DNA of 64,000 nt from Gamsiella multidivaricata. Lineage: Eukaryota; Mortierellomycota; Mortierellomycetes; Mortierellales; Mortierellaceae. The position numbers and the translations under genes are program-made. Shown here piece by piece: positions 21,560 to 32,981 of the stretch. Numbering within the stretch: the stretch's first letter is position 1; the number at the start of each line of letters is the position of its first letter. The stretch is from assembly GCF_025024155.1 (NCBI RefSeq), contig NW_026251732.1, forward strand, positions 124,001-188,000. Direction: 5' to 3'. The notes under the pieces are model-generated. The model did not search any database. It worked only from the letters and a program-made list of their open reading frames with translations, and had not been told where the DNA came from.

Positions 21560-23033
21560 ATTGTAAGAGATTCTATCTTTTTCTCACTCTGCGTCTCGGA
21601 CGCGTTCACCTCGCTAGGCGAATTGTTGCCGTCCTCACCTTCGTCCACCTCGTCCTCTTCGTCGGTCTTCTCATCATGATGACTCCCATGGCCATTCTGA
21701 ATGGCATTGCATGTGAGTGCTCTGGCTCAGTTCCTAGCGTACGTGAAAAAATCCCTCACGTGGAGAATGATGCCGAATGAATTGAAAATTTTTATTGTAA
21801 AATTATTTGCGCTGGGACTTTTTGACGCGGACTCTAATAATCTCGCCAAAAAAAATTTAAGTTTTTAAAGTTACGTGCCATGGCCATGTAACGAGAACTT
21901 CCTTAGTATTTTTGTATTCAAAAACACACTTCGTTTTTGAATGAAAACATCTTTTAAAAATTGCATGGTTTGTAGCCGAAAGAAACCCGAACAAAACCGT
22001 GGTAGCCCCATGTCTCTAGCTCATCTGTACGCTGAGCAGCATGCTTCCCCCCTCACACTTTTATATGTTTACACGGTGTTTGTACGCAAAATGAAAGTCG
22101 TTCCCAATGACTTTTTCTTGGGCACTGTACAAGAGTGGATAGAGAAAGATGATGTTGCGAGAGCGTTACCATGTCGTGGCTTTGAAGGTTTAAATTGATG
22201 TTCCGACAGCGTGGAAATCGACAAAGATTCTTTTAGCGAGATATTCTGTTTAGAAGGCAGTGCATCCTATAAAGAGTATGCAAATCGAGATCCGGGACCT
22301 GAACCAAACCATATTAATCGTGGTCGTTTGCGTTGTGATTCTGGACCGTATCTCTCGGCCTCTTGTTCATTGTTTATTTGCGCGACTAAACCATGCACTA
22401 TTGCGTGCAACCATACAAGCATTCGAGCATGCAACCAGTCAAATACGCGGCGGGTAAGGTTGTCTATGCAGACCATGCCTACATGCAGCATCCAACGACA
22501 CTCCGCGGCGTGCATATAAATCAGTCCGGAAAAACAGGACAGCAGGGGTGGCGATGATTGCCTCGGATACTGTCTCATTGTCGATGTTGTTGTTAGACTA
22601 GCACATTGGGCGTCTAATGGATGTTTCTAGCGGTTGTGTGCAGCGGCTATTTTGTTGCTCAGGCAGGACTGAGCCCACACTGAGCTCCTTCCTTGTCCCC
22701 AAGACTCCAGGACCTCTTGACCTCCATCCTGAACCATTCTTCGCAATTGCCACCGCGTACAGTTCTGCACAGCATTTTTAGAAGGGTGCACGTTACTGAA
22801 TATCATCATGGGATGCCAAAGGATCAAAAAAAGGTATCGCAACGTGCTGGTCGATAGGGCGCTTAAATATACCTCGGTGAATTAATATGCATGCACCATG
22901 GAGCACACCTCTATGCGACAACTATAAAACCATCCGTCTTTCAGTTCTTTCGTTCCTTTCCTTTGCCCCAACGACTCTTCAGGAAAGCGCCATATACCCC
23001 ATACACATCACCTACCCCTTTCTCTGCTTACAA
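21560..23033. other. Region right of the Harbinger element, no intact gene
   Basis: On the minus strand, 21562-21720 reads as an acidic protein piece (HHDEKTDEEDEVDEGEDGNN) running into the insertion site, perhaps the remainder of the frame seen at 17690-17735. From 21780 to 22880 there are only short frames (the longest plus-strand ones at 21941-22198 and 22211-22519) with no recognised domain. The final ~150 bp are the leader of the next gene. Confidence 0.45.
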
Positions 23034-24692
23034 ATGGTGGCAGTGAGTATCGCTGGCACTTACACCTCCGTGGTCACCAAGGTTACCATTCCCTCTATCT
23101 ACGAGACCTACAAGAACTGCCTCAGCAAAGACTTTCTTCCCCATGAGTCCCTCTCGACCTTGTGGTTCAACTACAAGAATCATTTTCGCACAGAACAGAT
23201 CGTTGCTCTCGCCAACAATTGCCCCATCTCCATCCACTTGTTTCTTCAGCCCCTGCTCTCCAAGTCCGAGTACAACTCACCCCGCGAATACCATAGGGCT
23301 ATCTGTGACGCTGTGCTCGAGTATCTCAAGGTCGAGACTGGATACGACGGCGCGCGGGCTCGTTCGAATCAGGAGGCAGAAAGAATCTGTGATTTGGTCT
23401 ATTCGAGTACCCTGGCAATCAGTCGAAGCATTTTCACTGATTTCGACTCTAGGACGACAGAATCGCCATCTTCAATAGCACCCCACGTTTTTGAGTACTT
23501 CTCCTACCTGCCCATCGTCGCCGCTGCCCACGTCCTTGGAGACATTGCCTCTAGATCTCCCTTCTGGTGGTATGCGAATCAGGTTGCGACTCTTGTCCTG
23601 GTCACGGATGCGATCACAGAGTACAACGCTGGGGAACGGACGTCGCCCTATGGTGCCATCTTTCAATCCATGACCGCAGACTTGTTGTATGATCTCAGGG
23701 AGCTCGAGAACGTCTTCCAGGCGATCACCAGCTTTACGTTGACAGGGATCCAGGGTTTACCCAGTGTCATCGATGCTGGATTCTGGGAACACGACAGTGA
23801 TCTGGAGCACACAATCGATCAAATCTCCGGCAGTGAGCAGAACGCTGCCCTGTGTCTCTTCCGCAAAATGTTCCTTCAATGCAACGAACCCTTTACGATG
23901 ACCGTCCTGACATGTCCACAGACGGTCGAAACCAGCCGACGACTTTACCGATACCTACGCGAGTGCACACGAGTGACCAGTCAACTGAGTGAAGATGCAA
24001 CAATCGTTTGCTCCTGTGAGACCTCAATCTGTTTCCGACCAAAATTGGACACGGCAACCAAGGAGGCATGCTACTCTGTCACGACGGATGGTTTGCCTTG
24101 CTGGCGACAGGCTGAAGTGTTGACAGTCTGCGCGATCTGGTTCATCTCGGTTCTGGCAACATTCTTTGGTTTAGCCTTCCATCCGGATCTCGTGGACGCT
24201 TACAATATTGATCCTGCAGGAACCGCCTCTCTCGTAGTCCTTTATATGGGCATGATGGTCTCGGGTTACAAGATGCTGCGGACGGATCTCTGGAGCTGGT
24301 ATGATTTCGTGCGCGGACGGTACTACTCAAAGTCGTTTGATGATTGCCCCTTCGCTGTGGACCGGGTCACAGTAGTGCGCGTCATCAACGACGATCACCG
24401 CCACTTTGCACCCTTGACCTCAAGACTCAAGAACAGCTTCCTTATGGGCGAAAGGAATGGCGATTTCGAATTTGACGTCGGCATCACGATGAGTGATATG
24501 CGTGGGGCAGGGATAATGAACTACACGGACGGCAGTGCCAACTACGTGTTCGATCCCTACCGAAGAGATTGCGATGGATTGACATTGCACAAAGTATGGC
24601 AAATCCCTGGTGATCGCTTCCATATCGATGATGTGCCAGTGCGCAAGGTTAGGCCTATCAGGACAGCTATACTGAATGGACTGGTTGCTTGA
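23034..24692 (+). CDS. Orphan protein with two predicted transmembrane helices
   Basis: A 552-aa uninterrupted frame. The start at 23034 (MVAVSIAGTYTSV) is preferred over the upstream Met at 22887, because the intervening part looks like a CT-rich leader. I do not recognise the family. Two hydrophobic segments lie near residues 368-388 (VLTVCAIWFISVLATFFGLAF) and 402-420 (ASLVVLYMGMMVSGY). The N-terminal ~360 residues are mixed alpha-helical with paired aromatic motifs, and 4-5 cysteines cluster just before the first TM (TIVCSCETSICF). The C-terminal ~100 residues look soluble. It could be a lineage-specific Mortierella protein. Confidence 0.75.
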   Translation: MVAVSIAGTYTSVVTKVTIPSIYETYKNCLSKDFLPHESLSTLWFNYKNHFRTEQIVALANNCPISIHLFLQPLLSKSEYNSPREYHRAICDAVLEYLKVETGYDGARARSNQEAERICDLVYSSTLAISRSIFTDFDSRTTESPSSIAPHVFEYFSYLPIVAAAHVLGDIASRSPFWWYANQVATLVLVTDAITEYNAGERTSPYGAIFQSMTADLLYDLRELENVFQAITSFTLTGIQGLPSVIDAGFWEHDSDLEHTIDQISGSEQNAALCLFRKMFLQCNEPFTMTVLTCPQTVETSRRLYRYLRECTRVTSQLSEDATIVCSCETSICFRPKLDTATKEACYSVTTDGLPCWRQAEVLTVCAIWFISVLATFFGLAFHPDLVDAYNIDPAGTASLVVLYMGMMVSGYKMLRTDLWSWYDFVRGRYYSKSFDDCPFAVDRVTVVRVINDDHRHFAPLTSRLKNSFLMGERNGDFEFDVGITMSDMRGAGIMNYTDGSANYVFDPYRRDCDGLTLHKVWQIPGDRFHIDDVPVRKVRPIRTAILNGLVA

Positions 24693-24840
24693 GAGAATAC
24701 TTTCGTTTTTTACGTTCATACAACATTATGATAATAAAAGGAATATCAAACATAGGTTTATTCATCCATATTGACGTGTTCCTAATGGATAGCGTGCTAA
24801 GTGCAAATAGAATACCATCGAGTGCAGAGATTAAAAATGC

Positions 24841-26033
24841 TTAGCGGTTGCTAACGACAAGCTCCAAGAACTATTCAGCAGAAGTGGGATAAAGACGGTG
24901 CAAGAGTAAGCGAGGGTTGTGATAAATAATACGAACGACGACGATGTAAAGAAAAGGAAAAATAAAATAATATAACTCACCTGCTCATAAGCAATGGTTG
25001 CATAGCCCTTGCCTTCGCGGTCAATCCTCTTGAAGGCATCCGTAAGACTCTTGACAGTAACAGCAATCTGAACAAAATTGTCGAAAGAGACATCGCCACG
25101 ACCTTCAGGGTTTTTACCTAACAAGCATCAGTATCAGGGCTCCGATTGACAACGTGCTTCACTTCCTTACACATGCTGGCCATCATTAAAGCATAGAAAG
25201 TTCTCAACTTTGCACTAGGTTGCAAACAATCGAAAACAACTTACCCCGCTTGTCGTACTTCTTGATGATCAGTTGCAGAAAACGGTCTGAGAGGTTGTAG
25301 CCAAATGAGCGCATAGCGGTCTTGAGTTCGTTAAAGTCAATGTAGCCACTCTTGTCTTGGTCATACGCCTGGAAGCAAGTGCGCCAGTCCTCGATGTACT
25401 TCCATAGCCCTGCAAACTCGGGGAAGGTGATCAGACCCGAGTTATCTATTGAAAAAGAGCCGATAGATGGCGCGTTAGATAGGCCAGATAATGAGCATCT
25501 GCTATGGCATGACGTATGATATCTTTTAGTTCTTTCCAAATGGCGAGTAAGTCCTTACCAGTATCAAACATGTTCATCATAAGACGAACGGTCTCGATAT
25601 TGAAAGGGCTCCAATCGCCTAGAATAAGCAAGGCATAGAGATGTGGTTCATTAGTAAAAGCCCCTAGTATACACAAGTCTTTATTTGACCGTCGGATATT
25701 AATGCCCAGACATACCATTGATAAGCGCACGCTGCAGCTCCTCAGTGCTCAATTGACCTGAGCGGTCCGAGTCCACAGCGTCGAACCAGTACCGAAGGCT
25801 GACCTCAGGTGTCTGTGCTGGGGCTAAAAGCGAGCACAGGGTAAAGGTTAGAAACTAACTCACTCATATACAGCAGCAAAGACGTATGGTTCAGTGTGCA
25901 CACCTGGAGGCTGGGCCTGGTAGCCACCATATCCTGCTTGGGCCTGTTGACCGTGCTGCTGCTGCTGCTGCTGCTGCTGTTGATAGCCTTGCTGGCCGTA
26001 GGGTTGCTGCTGATAGTTCGGGTTGTATGCCAT
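24841..26033 (-). CDS. Penta-EF-hand calcium-binding protein (ALG-2/peflin type)
   Basis: Proposed exons 26033-25904, 25823-25716, 25618-25559, 25445-25245, 25117-24981, 24870-24841 (221 aa), all GT-AG and phase-consistent. The N-terminus is Gly/Tyr/Gln-rich with a run of nine Gln (CAG/CTG repeat at about 25954-25980), as in peflin and fungal Pef1. EF-hand loops visible: DAVDSDRSGQLSTEE (EF1), a short loop around MFDTDNSGLITFPE (EF2), DQDKSGYIDFNE (EF3), and degenerate EF4/EF5 in KNPEGRGDVSFDNF and DREGKGYATI. The last exon encodes only nine residues (FLELVVSNR). These proteins dimerise through EF5 and link calcium to membrane traffic and adaptor binding. Confidence 0.93.
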
Positions 26034-27216
26034 TGGAATGTCTCTTTCTTTGTCTAGTAAGGGAGATGCGTGATGGGTGCAGGTCAAGAAACGACGATGC
26101 GTACCAACAAATTCGTCACAAATATTTCTTGCCGCGTGTGCTCATGGGCGTCAATACATTTCGCGACCGTGTTTAGACCCCACCACCTGTACTAAGAAGG
26201 TTGTACGTGAAAAAAGAGAAGCCCCAAAGCAAAAAGCAGCGGCAGTTGGTCCCAAACTCATTTCTGATGTTTATTGTCACCATCGATTCGTGAAACTTCG
26301 GATTCAGCCCATTTGACATCCTAATCCTTCTTTTCGACCCTCTCCTTAGCCCTACGACCACTCTGGTTGATGAATATCGATTGGAAACACACGTTTTCTT
26401 AAGCCAGTTTCAACCGTTTCTCACATAAGCCCTTCTCTGTCATCGCCATGGAATTTACATAAGAATTTGAATCGCTCCTAATCTCGCAGTGTGTTTATTT
26501 TTTATTTTTGTGCTCTTTGGTTGGTTTTCTTGCTTTTACACTGGGTCAGCGCTGAAGGCTTCGTTAGGACGATCCATAGTTAGGTGATATAAAATTCGCA
26601 CGCACGTTTGGGGACATTACATACAGGTCACCCACCTACTCCGTCCACCACTCACAAAAGGGTTGCCGGAACAAATGGGCTGCCGAATCAAGGGCCTGGC
26701 GCCTTGGCAGTGTATGCATGCGTTGACGGCCACAATATCCGCGTCTTTTCACATTTCTTCTTGCAATGCACCTTCCCCTCACCAAAGCACACCTTTGAGT
26801 TTATCGATCTTCCACCCACCCAATGCAAAATTTGACTTTTGTCCTTGGCCCAGGATGCATGCGGAAGTTGTAAGCCATAACGTAATAGGCCCAATAAGCC
26901 CAGCACATCCAGCTCGGACTTTTATTCTGAGCTACCCCCAGTTCTAGTGTCGTCAGCATCACTATCATCGCTAGCCATTAAGCACGGGAGTCATCTTCAA
27001 GTTCTTATCACCCAAGAACGATGCCACGGGGGGGAGGGACTCCAAAGTGAAATGGAGACTATGTCAACGCTCTAGTATTTCATATTACATTTTGATACAC
27101 AAGTCATTCAATTCTAATTACATCAAGATCATACAGAAAACTAGAAAGCCAGAAACGTAAACTACACTCTTTATTACTCTCGTTCTACGTATCTGCATTG
27201 GAATCCAGTGTGCCTC
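26034..27216. other. Intergenic region, no gene seen
   Basis: This covers the promoter of the penta-EF-hand gene and the 3' side of the Nse4 gene. Short frames at 26077-26316, 26608-26947 and their complements have no domain signature. A CCCCCC-rich pocket near 27030 is the only compositional oddity. Confidence 0.5.
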
Positions 27217-28653
27217 TTATCCGTACCACTCGTTTTTGTTGACATTCTGTTTTGTGTGCCTTGTAGGGATCATAGTCTCCTGGATATCGTACACTTCAAT
27301 CAGTTTCTATTGATAAAGGGAGGAGTAAAAACATGGCATATCCCTTAGTTAGAGCACCCTCTTTGTGTTGAAAATGAATATAGAGCATAGAATGAAGCAG
27401 CAAAGCAAGGAAGCTCACCCGCCATGTAGCCATGTCGATATCCATGACCACTTGCTTCTTCAATAGTCCGTCCTGGTAGTCTTCAGCTGTTGGCACCTCC
27501 GTCAATTCAACCATGGGTTGGATATTAGCCCCTTCCCGCATAGGACGCTCGTCGTCGTCATCATATTGTCCGCGATTAGGATCATCCACGTCCTCCTCAA
27601 AGATACTCGCTTTTCCGTCTCGAACTAAGAATGACAGATAAAAGATGTTTTCGACAGTCTGACCAAATGACTCTGGATTGATCACAAGCTTGAATAGGTT
27701 GACTTTGTCGGACAACCCTTCCAAAATATCGGAGATCTGCATCACGTTTTTGGTTGTCTCGTTCTCCTGGCGTGCGATGTCCTCCTCTTTTAGCTCCTGG
27801 GGTTTCCTCATTGCATTCGGGTCACGGACTATTCTTTGTCTCTGAGTGATCGCCCTAGACTTGTGTTCTACGGACATTGGTCCCAGCCTTCAAGAGGGCA
27901 CAAAATAAAAACGTTACTAGATTCCAATGACCAATCTTTCGAGCTCATACAGCAGCGATACAAGAATCAAAGTGTAGCCTTACATAAAGTCCATTGTGGG
28001 GACTTTTCGTGTCCATTTTTGAGCCATGCCTCCGATCTTTGACCAGTCCATGCCTTGCTCATAATCAGCATCGTGTCCTCCCATCTTGGTCACCAAGCGC
28101 GAGATGTATTCGGTTTCATCGAATCCTCCTTGGCCCATACGAAGATGCTTCGCTTTTTGCATTCCCAAGTCCGCCGACATAACTAGCAACTTTGCATCGA
28201 GCGTTGCCTCGTGGGTTCCAAAGACTATGCAGAAGACAAGAGAATATATCTTCAGCATCATCGAAGCAGCGATTCCTGACAAGTCCAGAACGCCATCCTG
28301 ACATTCGTACCATTCTTATATAACTTGTTTGCCTGGTCCACGTTGGCCAGCAGTCCATTATTGGCGGGGTCCATAAGCTCCTTGCGATGCACTATAATAA
28401 ACGAGGCCCAGCAAAAACGTTATAGGCTACACGTTCCAAGCGCCGCATAATGAATTCATGCACGCAGCTTTTATAAAGTCTGCAAGCAACACGCACCCTC
28501 GGTCTCCGAGATGAGCTTGCGGTACTGCTGGCGGATCTTTCGTTTCTCATTCTTAATCCGCTCTTTTTCCAGCTGTGAGACATCACCCTGGTCCTGATCC
28601 ATCTCGTCGTCCAAATCCAAGTCCATCTGGTCCTCTTCGTGTTGTCGTCTCAT
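27217..28653 (-). CDS. NSE4: Nse4 kleisin, SMC5/6 complex subunit
   Basis: Proposed exons 28653-28497, 28391-28311, 28224-27984, 27887-27419, 27306-27217 (345 aa). Nse4 is the kleisin that bridges the Smc5 and Smc6 heads in the SMC5/6 complex, which acts in DNA repair and replication-fork maintenance. Seen: an N-terminal acidic stretch, the IRQQYRKLISETE helix, NNGLLANVDQANKLYKN, then LDAKLLVMSADLGMQKAKHL, DWSKIGGMAQKW, the DFMLGPMSVEHKSRAITQRQ linker and the C-terminal winged helix (NLFKLVINPESFGQTVENIF, FYLSFLVRDGKASI) ending in RKLIEVYDIQETMIPTRH. The exon 3/4 junction requires an AAG acceptor. It is divergently transcribed from the neighbouring F-box gene. Confidence 0.93.
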
Positions 28654-28826
28654 GGTTGTGCGCGGGATGTATGTAATAAATGGAGATTGTCCAGCCCTTG
28701 ACAAGAAACAAGTGTTTGATATCGGTGGCGCCTTCTGCACAGTCACCCATTGACTTTGCCAAACAGGTGCTGTCTTCTTATCTCCTGGGCTCCACCTCAC
28801 CTTGTTCGCTCAAGGAACACTCAAGC
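28654..28826. promoter_or_regulatory. Short bidirectional promoter between Nse4 and an F-box gene
   Basis: Only 173 bp separate the two divergent start codons, so both transcripts must start here or overlap. No TATA-like box is obvious on either strand. Confidence 0.5.
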
Positions 28827-29888
28827 ATGGACTCTCTGCCGACAGAGCTACTGTTGGTTATTATCGACCTTATTATCCTCGATCAGCCCAGTCTCGCCTT
28901 ATGCAACCAACTGAACAAAAAGTGGCATAGTCTCACTCGGCACCTTCTTTACAAGTCGCCAAGACTGCGCCGTCTCTCTGCACTCGAGGAGTTTCTGAGC
29001 GCTGTGGACACATCAGAGATGGTCCAATACCTCCGCTCGCTTGACAATTCGACTTGCCACAACTCTGCAAACTCGCCCATGGATACAAGCACTTCCCCAT
29101 CAATATCAGTATCAGCAGCGTCTCGATCTGGATCTGTTCAGGCATCTTCAACAACCGCAACAACAGCAGACACGTTTAACGTGGTATCTTCAACATTCAC
29201 ACCATTAGACATGCCTGTCGGAGCCCTTGTTAGGATAATCGATCTGTCAATGCTGCCTCACCGCTGGGACAGCGTGCATATCGGAATGATCCATTCCCTC
29301 ATACAGGGCTGTCCGTTTATCACCACTCTCAATCTCAGCCATTGCATCCTTCTGCGCGACAATGCCGTCCAATTCATTGCCGAAGAACTTGGTCCCCGGA
29401 ATTTAAAATCTCTAGTCTTGTCCGGCTGTGTCAAGATTTCGGATCTGGCTATACTCTCGCTGTGTGCCCATGCTGCGGCACTAGAAAACCTGGAGCTCTC
29501 TGGTTGTGAACGGATCAGCGACATATCGATATTGGAAATTGGATCAGCGGTTATTACCAAGGTGCCTACTCAACAAAACTCAAGGAGTGCCCGGATATTA
29601 GGGCAGGGCAACGACAATGGCCAAGTACCCTCATCACCGAAGGGAATCTCAAAGTCGCTCAGGAGCCTTGACCTGTCGCATTGTACCAGGATCACGGACA
29701 CAGGGATCATGGGATTGCAGATGGGTGCAACTCAGCTCACCTCTTTGAACTTGATGGGCTGCTATGGCGTGCTGATGGCCGACGACGGCATGGTTTCAGA
29801 CGAGTGGGAAGACCTGGACATTTTGGATCAGGCTGATGTGTTAGAGGAAGGCATCGACAATCACTCTGTGGATAACGAAGGGCATTGA
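28827..29888 (+). CDS. F-box protein with leucine-rich repeats
   Basis: A 353-aa single-exon protein starting MDSLPTELLLVIIDLI, a clear F-box (residues about 1-45, with the SLTRHLLYKSPRL ending). A Ser/Thr linker (75-125) leads to AMN1/Grr1-type LRRs: TTLNLSHCILLRDNAVQFIA, NLKSLVLSGCVKISDLAI, NLELSGCERISDISI, SLRSLDLSHCTRITDTGI and SLNLMGCYGV. The alternating LxLSxC pattern is typical of cysteine-containing LRRs in SCF substrate receptors. The C-terminus is acidic (DEWEDLDILDQADVLEEG). A likely SCF adaptor; the target is unknown. Confidence 0.88.
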   Translation: MDSLPTELLLVIIDLIILDQPSLALCNQLNKKWHSLTRHLLYKSPRLRRLSALEEFLSAVDTSEMVQYLRSLDNSTCHNSANSPMDTSTSPSISVSAASRSGSVQASSTTATTADTFNVVSSTFTPLDMPVGALVRIIDLSMLPHRWDSVHIGMIHSLIQGCPFITTLNLSHCILLRDNAVQFIAEELGPRNLKSLVLSGCVKISDLAILSLCAHAAALENLELSGCERISDISILEIGSAVITKVPTQQNSRSARILGQGNDNGQVPSSPKGISKSLRSLDLSHCTRITDTGIMGLQMGATQLTSLNLMGCYGVLMADDGMVSDEWEDLDILDQADVLEEGIDNHSVDNEGH

Positions 29889-30184
29889 TAGGATGTTGAA
29901 ATCCATACCAGACCCTAATAAAGGCGGCGGACGCCTGCTCATATTTGATTGTGGTGCAGGAAGACGAAACACCGATATAACTCTTCTTGTTTCCTCACCA
30001 ACTTTTGGTTGTTACACAAATACCTGTTATTGTATACGTGATTTCAAAACTTTATTTGCCAACACCTTCCAAATTCATCTCGAAATAAAGATCGCCTTCC
30101 AGAAGGTCCTCCGCTAGTCTCTTCCATTAACTGTTCATACGACTCTTCTTCGTATTCTCCATCGATATCGTTTGTATGCGGAGG
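29889..30184. other. 3' flank of the F-box gene
   Basis: Mostly AT-rich and non-coding. It probably includes the terminator of the F-box gene and the lost 5' end of the adjacent Crinkler pseudogene. Confidence 0.4.
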
Positions 30185-32047
30185 TACTGGATGAGGACCC
30201 ATACCCCATCTCGAGGCCATTCTCCGTCATCGCGTCATTGGGAACCATTGTAGACGGTCTCAAGGAGCTCATTGAGGCCAAACAAGCCCCAGTATTTGAC
30301 GATATCGCTGCCTCTCAGCTCACGCTCTAGTCTATCTTGGTTCCTGTCATCACTGCCAACATCCACAATGCAGTCTTCCTGAACGAGATCGATTCCAAGA
30401 TGGAGCTTGTCCCAACGACACACCTCTCCAAGGTCTTCACAGAAGAGTCACCTGAAGAAGCAATTCACATCATTGTGCAGCGACCACCGCAAGGTAATGC
30501 ATCGCGGGTTGCATTGGTGCATGGACTTTCCCGCTGTACCTGTTTTTTTGCGTGAAATACTGATTCTTGGTGTAACCTTTTCTTGTTGCTTTTAATGCTC
30601 TTTGGAACCTGCCACCGACATAAACCAAAGGGCGTATGGAGCGACAACCGACGCGACTCGTACATACCCGTTGATCTCTGCGTCAGTTGAAGTGTGGGGA
30701 GATCTTTTAGCCATGGCGCTCCAAATACCGCTTGGTACTGAGTCATTACATCTAGGTCCAAGACAGGGGGTTTACAATCGAGCAAAGTCTGCACGGAATC
30801 TTCCGCTACGATGTCGGTTCCGTCTAAAGCTTACTCTCCTTTTCAGACACCCTCAGTTCCGCGGGTCTGCTATATGGTACTCCCGACCTGGTATGCTCAC
30901 GCCAGAATGACTTCGACTCGATATTGTTTCTGATCAAAATGGAAAAGTCCTCCTACCTGCGTTTGGATGACGGCACCAGTTGTCCAGCCGCTTATCAGGC
31001 ACAAATAACACAAGCGCAAGGCCCGGCTGGTGCGCTAGAGCAAATATTCGGATACATGCCGTCCAACGGGTTTCGATATGGCGTACTGTCTACCTATACC
31101 CAGACTTGGTTTATCAAGAGAGTCAAGGAGGGTGAGAGCGATATCCTAGTCTCGCCTACAGCCCAATTCGACAGCATAGGGCCAAAGCTACTTCAATTTT
31201 ACTTGTGGATGATAGGGACGGCAGACAAGGGCGGCAGACAAGGACTTGAATGGCAGCCGGACAGTCTCGATAATCCTACGGCTGACAACATGCTCACAAA
31301 CGAACAGCCTGAATACAAGGCTGCGAAACGTGGCCGCGACTGGGAGCCAAGACCTGGCGGAAGTTTTAGGCAAGGAATGAAGAGTATTTTACGCGAGGCA
31401 GGTAAGAAACAAATAAAATGATGCATTGCGGTTGGAATTTTTTTTTTTTATCATAGATAATTAACCATCCCATACTATGTGGTAATACAGCGCCAGGAAA
31501 CAGTCAAGAGTCGCGGAACGAGAGGCTACCGCTATCCCCGCTTTCGAAAACATGAAGCTTATCGCTCAAGTTGAAGAGGGTGCTCGTACGTTCCGGGCGT
31601 CATGGTCAAATGGGAATGCTGTGCTTAAGAAAGGCGACATATGGAGTCAGCGAGAGGCTGTTCATGAGTTAGGGCATGGGGCAAGGGTTTACCAGGTTCT
31701 GTAGAAGTTACAAGGACAATGGATACTCAAGTTGAAGATGGCCGGAATAGCAAATGGAGTGGAGATGATTCTGGTAACGGAATTTATGGGGACTGACCTC
31801 TGCGATGAACACTTGGATTTATCTGATCGGGACAAGATCGGGGCGGCACTGTCAGTAATCCACAGGCTAGGTATCCTACACGGTGATATTCGACCGCACA
31901 ACACCGCGGTGCGGCGCGATGGTGAAAACTCGCAGTTCTTTTTCATCGACTTTGGACGCTCGGAATTCACAAGAGTGAAAAATTTCTGAAGCACGAGGCG
32001 GAAGAGTTGGAATCGCTGCTTGGCACAATGCCTTGGCCAGAAGGTAA
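30185..32047 (+). pseudogene. Crinkler-like (CRN) protein with kinase-like C-terminus, decayed
   Basis: The N-terminal part reads as a Crinkler ubiquitin-like header: PFSVIASLGTIVDGLKELIE, ASQLTL with an internal TAG, then FLNEIDSKMELV, LSKVFTEESPEEAIHIIVQR (about 30220-30495); the LxxV and HIIVQRPP signatures are characteristic. A second piece (30924-31421) includes QIFGYMPSNGFRYGVLSTY. The third (31550-32047) is a protein-kinase-like fold: AVLKKGD (Lys), VTEFMGT hinge, HGDIRPHN (catalytic loop) and IDFGRS. It has an internal TAG (near 31704) and a frameshift near 31989. Crinklers are effector-like modular proteins widespread in oomycetes and some fungi. At least two stops and one shift indicate it no longer makes the full protein. 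Boundaries are approximate and the middle is poorly resolved. Confidence 0.75.
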
Positions 32048-32981
32048 GTAGTCATAGTTCATGTTACATGTCGTTCTCGTACAGCGTTGCGTCCTGAGAT
32101 GGGAGAAACCCCATCTCTCTGAGCCAAGACGCCACGCTCCACCCAAGAGTTGAAATTTGCTGTCATGCTAATGGGGGTATTTGCTCAAGACTATCCAGCT
32201 GCTGGCCTAACTCAAGGGGGAACTGTTCGAATGCCGATTTATTTCCTCCACTCTACAATGCATCGAAGCAATAAATTGCTTGTTCTCATGTTGGAAGCAA
32301 GAATGAAATTGCAACGAAATACGGAGAAATAAAACGGCATACTACTATTCACTGTTGAACACGAATGCTGACACGATGTGTATCCCTTAGATGTCACTCC
32401 AAACTGAAAAAAAAATAAAAAAATAAATAGGTGACAACTTCAATGAATCAAAGCGGTTGTAATTTTCACCATCTATCTGCCATAAAGGCACAAGGCCTAG
32501 GAAGCGCAACCATTCCAACGTCATAGCCCCGTAGGCCTTTCCGCCTCGGTGCATGTGGCATTTACACTCTATTCCAGGTAAGCAAAAGGGCACACTCGAC
32601 ATCATAGTGTCAGGGTATTTGCGTCACCGTCTTACTATTCCAGCCTCAAGCTACAAGCGGGTCATGGGCGCCTTCATGTTTTATATGCATTGTTAAGCAG
32701 GCGGTGTGTTGATCCTACTGAAACCGCTACTAATCCTACTAATTCTATCGAAACCGCTACTGACCCTACTGAAACCACACCTTTCTTCTTCGCGGATACT
32801 TGCGGACACTTCCATTGACACTTTTTCTCTTCGGCAGACACTTCCACTGACACGTTTTTTTGCCGCTTATGGAACACCATCAAGGTGGACTAGGTAGACC
32901 GGGTAGACTGGATGGACAAGTGGACTGGGTGGACAGCCGAACATGGACTGGTGAGCAGATGGACAGGTGTCAGTAGAATTA
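32048..32981. other. Non-coding stretch left of the Tc1 element
   Basis: Holds a short degenerate repeat at about 32715-32790 (ACTGAAACCGCTACT, CTACT units) and a run of GGACTGG/GTGGAC-type repeats near 32905-32970. No supported gene. Confidence 0.45.
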
